A stretch of DNA of 64,000 bases. Origin: an uncultured Muribaculaceae bacterium. Its GTDB lineage: Bacteria; Bacteroidota; Bacteroidia; Bacteroidales; Muribaculaceae. The stretch lies in assembly GCA_910579995.1 (NCBI GenBank), contig CAJTWH010000004.1, positions 67,422 through 131,421 on the forward strand, given 5' to 3'. The notes below the pieces were generated by a model. It ran no database searches and was not told the DNA's origin. It saw nothing but the letters and a program-made list of their open reading frames with translations. The translations under genes were made by a program, and so were the position numbers. This document shows positions 60,295 through 64,000 of the stretch, in pieces (positions within the stretch are counted from its first letter, which is position 1; each line of letters opens with the position of its first letter).

Positions 60295-60326
60295 CTTGCG
60301 TAGCTTAAAATATATTAGTATCTTTG
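60295..60326 (+). promoter_or_regulatory. Promoter of gldE-gldD-PPTase
   Basis: CTTG (60295-60298), 20-nt spacer, consensus TATCTTTG (60319-60326); ATG at 60349. Confidence 0.6.
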
Positions 60327-60348
60327 CAGCTCACAATCAAAATTATAC

Positions 60349-61695
60349 ATGGATATCGACCCATTGCCGGCAATAGAGCCGCTAAGTTTACTTCTTGATT
60401 TACCTTCTTTAATTAGTCTTGATGTCCCGGCTTTCGGCTCGGGACAGATAATCGCTTTGCTCCTTGCCTTGGGATGTCTGTTTCTGTCGGGCTTCGTGAG
60501 CGGCAGCGAAATGGCTTTTTTCTCCCTTACCGAGCAACAGTGCGAGGAGCTCGACAAAGACTCGCGCGGCGAGGGCATACGCCGTCTGCTCGCCGACCCG
60601 CAGCGACTGCTCGCCACTATTCTTATAGCCAACAACTTGGTCAACGTCACCATAGTAGTGCTCTGTAACTATGCCCTCGGCCCGGTGTTCGCAGGTATGA
60701 GCGCCGTGTGGAGCTTCGTGCTGCAGACAGTGCTGCTCACATTCCTCATTCTTCTTTTCGGTGAAATCATACCTAAGCTGTATTCGAGCAACTACAATGC
60801 CGCATGGGCACGCTTTGCCCAGCCTGCCCTCTCGGTTATCTACAGCCTCATGAGCCCGGTATCGAAAATGCTCGTTAAATCAGGCACGCTGGTAAAGAAG
60901 GTTGTCACCAAGCAGACAAACGACATCAGCCCCGACGAACTATCGCGCGCGCTTGAGATTACCGAAGGCACCGACGACAAGGAAATGCTCGAGGGCATCC
61001 TTAAATTCGGCGACACCACCGCCGGCGAAATCATGACGCCGCGCGTAGAGATCACCGACCTCGACATTAACCTCTCTTTCGACGAGGTGATGAAAATTGT
61101 GCTCGAAAGCGGATATTCACGCATGCCCGCCTACGAGACCAACCAAGACAATATCAAGGGTATACTCTACTCGCGCGACCTGCTGCCGTATATCGGCCGC
61201 CCCGAAGCCGCATACCTCGACTGGAAGAAACTCCTCAGGCAGGCATACTTCGTGCCCGAGTCGCGCCAGATCGACGACCTGCTCGAAGACTTCCGCAAAC
61301 TCAAGATTCACATGGCCGTAGTTGTCGACGAATTCGGTGGCACACAAGGCGTCGTCACTCTTGAAGACGTGCTCGAAGAAATCGTGGGCGACATCGATGA
61401 TGAATACGATGAGCCCGACACCACCTTCAAGCGTCTCAGAGACGACACCTACGTATTCGAGGGCCGCACACCGCTCACCGACTTTTTCCGCGTCACCGGG
61501 CTCGACGCCGACGATTACGAGGATGTCACGCAAGACGTAGAGACTCTCGCCGGCATGCTTCTTGCCATCAAGGGCGACTTCCCCAAAGACAAGGAGCCGC
61601 TTGTATACAAGCGCTGCAGATTCCTCATTCTCGAAATCACCGACCACCGTATCAACGAGGTGCGTGTGAAAGTCATGCCCGAGGATGTAGCATGA
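60349..61695 (+). CDS. gldE: GldE-like CNNM/CorC-type membrane protein
   Basis: 448 aa. An N-terminal DUF21/CNNM membrane domain with about four helices (IIALLLALGCLFLSGFVSGS, ATILIANNLVNVTIVVLCNY, FVLQTVLLTFLILLFGEIIP) is followed by two CBS domains (about 210-340; GEIMTPRVEITDLDIN, MAVVVDEFGGTQGVVTLEDV) and a CorC-type C-terminal domain. In gliding Bacteroidetes GldE supports motility with GldD; in non-gliding gut species the same pair is kept, so another envelope or ion-related role is likely. Overlaps gldD by 4 nt. Confidence 0.92.
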   Translation: MDIDPLPAIEPLSLLLDLPSLISLDVPAFGSGQIIALLLALGCLFLSGFVSGSEMAFFSLTEQQCEELDKDSRGEGIRRLLADPQRLLATILIANNLVNVTIVVLCNYALGPVFAGMSAVWSFVLQTVLLTFLILLFGEIIPKLYSSNYNAAWARFAQPALSVIYSLMSPVSKMLVKSGTLVKKVVTKQTNDISPDELSRALEITEGTDDKEMLEGILKFGDTTAGEIMTPRVEITDLDINLSFDEVMKIVLESGYSRMPAYETNQDNIKGILYSRDLLPYIGRPEAAYLDWKKLLRQAYFVPESRQIDDLLEDFRKLKIHMAVVVDEFGGTQGVVTLEDVLEEIVGDIDDEYDEPDTTFKRLRDDTYVFEGRTPLTDFFRVTGLDADDYEDVTQDVETLAGMLLAIKGDFPKDKEPLVYKRCRFLILEITDHRINEVRVKVMPEDVA

Positions 61696-62243
61696 CGCCC
61701 CGCCTGCTCTTCATATCGCTTATTGCGCTGGTATTCAGCCTTTCATCCTGCAAGGAGAAAAGCGCTACGCCCACACCGCGGCGCTATGCCTATCCGCGCT
61801 TGGAAGCCTACGCGACCGATTACCGACTCATTGACGCAGAGCTTGTAAAATTTGAGGTAAACGCAAATGCCACAGTCTCTTCCCCCAAGAGCGGCTGGGT
61901 TGATATCGAATATCCGCGCTACGGAGCCACATTCTATATCAGTGCGGTAAAGCCCGACGACGTCGCCGAGGCCATCGCCAACCGGCAGCAGCGCATGAGC
62001 CTCAACCTCGGCGGAGCCAAGGCCACATCAAGGTCGTTCGCCTCAGGTAAGTTTGACTGCATGATACTGGAAAGTATAGACGCCGGCACCACGCCCGTGC
62101 AATTTCTCGCTGTGGGCGACGACGGCGTAATAGTCTCAGGTACAGCGACTATCGTGGGAAGCACCGCTCCCGCCGACTCCATCCGCCCGATAGTGACAGC
62201 ATTGGCCGACGAGGCATTTAAAATTCTCACAACTCTGCAATGA
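61692..62243 (+). CDS. gldD: GldD-like lipoprotein
   Basis: 183 aa with an SPII signal (MTPRLLFISLIALVFSLSSC). The PRRYAYPRLEAYATDYRLID stretch and VDIEYPRYGATFYISAVKPD match the GldD pattern. It lies between gldE and the PPTase with 4-nt overlaps on both sides, the order I know from other Bacteroidetes. It is essential for gliding in Flavobacterium; its task in non-gliders is unknown. Confidence 0.88.
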   Translation: MTPRLLFISLIALVFSLSSCKEKSATPTPRRYAYPRLEAYATDYRLIDAELVKFEVNANATVSSPKSGWVDIEYPRYGATFYISAVKPDDVAEAIANRQQRMSLNLGGAKATSRSFASGKFDCMILESIDAGTTPVQFLAVGDDGVIVSGTATIVGSTAPADSIRPIVTALADEAFKILTTLQ

Positions 62244-62749
62244 CCGCCCCTGAAATCTACATCAAGGCTCTCGCCGCTCCGGGCCGCAAGGCAGAGCGCG
62301 AGGCTGTGGATGAGCTAATTGCCGAGGCTTTCGGCCCCGATACAGAGCTTTATCACCGCCCCGACGGCAGCCCGGCGGTTGATATCGAGGGAGTGGAGAT
62401 TTCGATAAGCCACTGCCGCACATGCGCCGTGCTCGCAGTGGCCGACAGGCCGGTAGGGGTAGACGTCGAGACCGACCGCGCGCAGCTGCAGCGCGTCGCC
62501 GACAGAGTGATGTCGGCCGAAGAAGTCGGATATTACAGCGATTCATTGGTAAAGGCATGGACTCTCAAGGAAGCCCTCTATAAGGCGGCCCTCACGCCGG
62601 GACTTGATTTCCGCCGCGACATACGCCTGCCCCTCACGCCCGACGCCGACGCCATAGTCATGACTCCGGCCGAACGCCGCTTTGCTATTGTAAGAAGCGG
62701 ATGGCTGCCTGAGCATAATGCCTTTCTAAGCCTCGTTGTCGGCCTCTGA
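62240..62749 (+). CDS. 4'-phosphopantetheinyl transferase superfamily protein
   Basis: 169 aa. Transfers phosphopantetheine from CoA to a carrier-protein serine. The Mg2+/CoA motif VGVDVETDRAQLQRVADRVM and the WTLKEALYKA motif (W-x-x-KEA-x-x-K) are both intact, and EISISHCRTCAVLAVA precedes them. At this length it is the compact half-Sfp type. The 3' end overlaps the converging permease gene by 24 nt. The carrier protein it serves is not nearby. Confidence 0.9.
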   Translation: MTAPEIYIKALAAPGRKAEREAVDELIAEAFGPDTELYHRPDGSPAVDIEGVEISISHCRTCAVLAVADRPVGVDVETDRAQLQRVADRVMSAEEVGYYSDSLVKAWTLKEALYKAALTPGLDFRRDIRLPLTPDADAIVMTPAERRFAIVRSGWLPEHNAFLSLVVGL

Positions 62750-63802
62750 GCCGCCTATCACATAGCGCTGGTAGTAGGAGAGCAGCAGCGCCGTGGCCGG
62801 CAGGGCAATGATCATGCCAAGTATGCCGAGCAATGTACCCCACACCGAAAGCGACAGAAGTATGATCGCCGGATTGAGCCCCATGCTCTTGCCCATAATC
62901 TTGGGGGTGAGGATATAATCGCATATACATTGGCTCACAAGATATACCAGCAGGCAGGCTCCGAGCTCGGGCCAGAACTGCGCTCCTCCCGTCGAGGAGT
63001 CGATAAGGCATACTATCGCCACTGGTATGAGCGTTACATATTGGAAATAAGGTATCATATAGAGCACACCCACAGTTATGCCCAGCACTATCGCCAAGGG
63101 TATGCCTACAATCGAGAAACCTATGCAATAGAACACCGCAGCGCAGAGGGCGATGACGGCCTGGCTGCGGAAGTAGCGGTTCATGTTGTCTTTGATGTCG
63201 TCTTCTATGCGGTAGACGGTATGGCGGTATTTATGAGGCACGAGCATACGGAAACCCCGCATGACACTCGGATAGTCTATCAATATGAAAATCACATAGA
63301 TAAAGGTCAGGAGCCATTCGAGCGTATGCAGCAGGATGTCGACCGTGGCCGACAGCAGCGACGTACCCGAATTTAGAAGAGTCATGAAATGCGAGCTCTT
63401 GATGAAGCCCTCAAGATTGAAATTCTCAACCCACTGCCTGATTGTCGCGGCGAGCTCGGGAGGTATAAACGGAATAGGAGAGTCGCCCGAGCGGTTGCGG
63501 ATGAGGTGATTGAGATGGTTGAGCTCCTTTACAATCGACGGCACGAAGAAATAGCACAGCACGGCGAGAATGAGCGTCACCTCAAAGAGCGTCAGCAGAC
63601 TGGCGAAGCCACGGCCCTTGAGCTTGAGCAGCTTCATATTGTAATTTACCAGAGGGTCGAGCAGATATGCAATCATACACGCCAAAGCAAACGGCAGCAG
63701 CACATTGCGCAGATAATTGACAAGCAGCCCGGCGCACACAGCGATGGCCACACCCGCAAGGATGCGTACTACCCGGTCAAATGTAAGTGGACGTGATGAC
63801 AT
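62726..63802 (-). CDS. AI-2E family permease
   Basis: A 358-aa inner-membrane protein with about eight helices. RSQAVIALCAAVFYCIGFSI, PLAIVLGITVGVLYMIPYFQ and KIMGKSMGLNPAIILLSLSV are the conserved stretches of the family; the middle holds an amphipathic extracytoplasmic domain. Members include an AI-2 exporter and Na+/H+ antiporters, so the substrate is open. I chose ATG 63802 (MSSRPLTFDRVVRILAG); the frame continues upstream through a terminator hairpin and is not coding there. Confidence 0.88.
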   Translation of the reverse strand: MSSRPLTFDRVVRILAGVAIAVCAGLLVNYLRNVLLPFALACMIAYLLDPLVNYNMKLLKLKGRGFASLLTLFEVTLILAVLCYFFVPSIVKELNHLNHLIRNRSGDSPIPFIPPELAATIRQWVENFNLEGFIKSSHFMTLLNSGTSLLSATVDILLHTLEWLLTFIYVIFILIDYPSVMRGFRMLVPHKYRHTVYRIEDDIKDNMNRYFRSQAVIALCAAVFYCIGFSIVGIPLAIVLGITVGVLYMIPYFQYVTLIPVAIVCLIDSSTGGAQFWPELGACLLVYLVSQCICDYILTPKIMGKSMGLNPAIILLSLSVWGTLLGILGMIIALPATALLLSYYQRYVIGGSEADNEA

Positions 63803-63915
63803 TTCTCTCAGAGGTTTAGATATATAAATTCCAAACAAACAGATGGGCGAGATAGTTTTATCGCCCCACGGTGAAGTGGTGCATGAAATCCTCCAAGCCT
63901 CCCTAAAAATCCCCG

Positions 63916-63952
63916 AAAAAAAATGAAAGTGCGCTACTTCACAGTAACGCAC
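63916..63952 (-). terminator. Rho-independent terminator of a minus-strand gene beyond the window
   Basis: Read on the minus strand: GTGCGTTAC-TGTGAA-GTAGCGCAC (63952-63929, 9-bp stem, one G-T wobble), then TTTCATTTTTTTT. A weaker GGGCGA...TCGCCC hairpin lies at about 63844-63866 between it and the permease start. Confidence 0.7.
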
Positions 63953-64000
63953 CTCCCTCATAACCAAAATTCAAGTATATTGTGAGTCTAACAAAACGTT

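Noticed and set aside
63803..63967. N-terminal extension of the AI-2E permease
   Set aside because: The extra 55 codons read through a rho-independent terminator and its T-tract; the protein has a normal start at 63802.

Overview
The window looks like chromosomal DNA of a Bacteroidales bacterium, plausibly a Muribaculaceae-like gut lineage (inference; no rRNA is present to confirm it). The signs are Bacteroidetes-type promoters (TTTG, 19-20 nt, TAnnTTTG) with little evidence of Shine-Dalgarno sites, a GldE-GldD-phosphopantetheinyl transferase block, SPII lipoproteins, DUF4230 and DUF4494 proteins, a PdxJ-ExbB-ExbD-TonB block, and a MurE with the meso-diaminopimelate signature. Most genes are GC-rich with C/G-ending codons; a few accessory stretches are clearly AT-richer. 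No tRNA, rRNA, insertion sequence or CRISPR array was seen. Layout. 1-12.3 kb is housekeeping: a DAHP synthase/chorismate mutase; an operon of a sigma-54 activator, LptE, a TPR-like protein and SecG; a U32 peptidase; a minus-strand cluster (two DUF4230 proteins, YgjP-like metallopeptidase, NAD kinase, ACT-like protein); then PdxJ with an ExbB/ExbD/TonB energy-transduction set. 12.6-14.7 kb holds folA-thyA and a NapH-like ferredoxin on the minus strand. 14.9-22.2 kb is an apparently decaying peptide-export locus: C39-peptidase ABC exporter, HlyD stub, TonB-receptor-like barrel, a radical-SAM/SPASM protein lacking its Fe-S cysteine motif, and a TPR/HTH lipoprotein. 22.5-24.7 kb is rsmA-mgtE. 25.2-41 kb is a complete division and cell-wall cluster (rsmH, ftsL-like, ftsI, murE, mraY, murD, ftsW, murG, murC, ftsQ, ftsA, ftsZ) behind a near-consensus promoter but without mraZ, followed by a cysteine-free sirtuin, a sigma-like factor, DUF4494, YggS and an orphan response regulator. 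44.4-54.2 kb is an accessory island: a secreted 1998-residue RHS/YD-repeat protein ending in an M23 peptidase domain, a lipoprotein that is a candidate immunity protein, a displaced second RHS tip with its own M23 domain and second lipoprotein, two unknown exported proteins, and the remnant of a third lipoprotein. A 94-bp direct repeat (3' end of the response-regulator gene plus promoter) brackets the RHS modules. 54.5-59.9 kb is cvpA-sufBCDS, and 60-63.8 kb is a small membrane protein, gldE-gldD-PPTase and an AI-2E-family permease. The best candidate for a little-described system is the RHS-M23 tip/lipoprotein island: a peptidoglycan-cutting C-terminus would act in the periplasm, and the paired lipoproteins carry signal peptides that would place them there. 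The second theme is intergenic: at least two families of interspersed hairpin elements. Family A (4.5, 5.9 and 12.3 kb) has stems that covary between copies. Family B (about 150 bp, AT-rich, at 14.7, 22.3, 39.4 and 54.3 kb plus fragments) is seen once as an occupied site and once as an apparent empty site in the inverted repeats flanking mgtE-rsmA.
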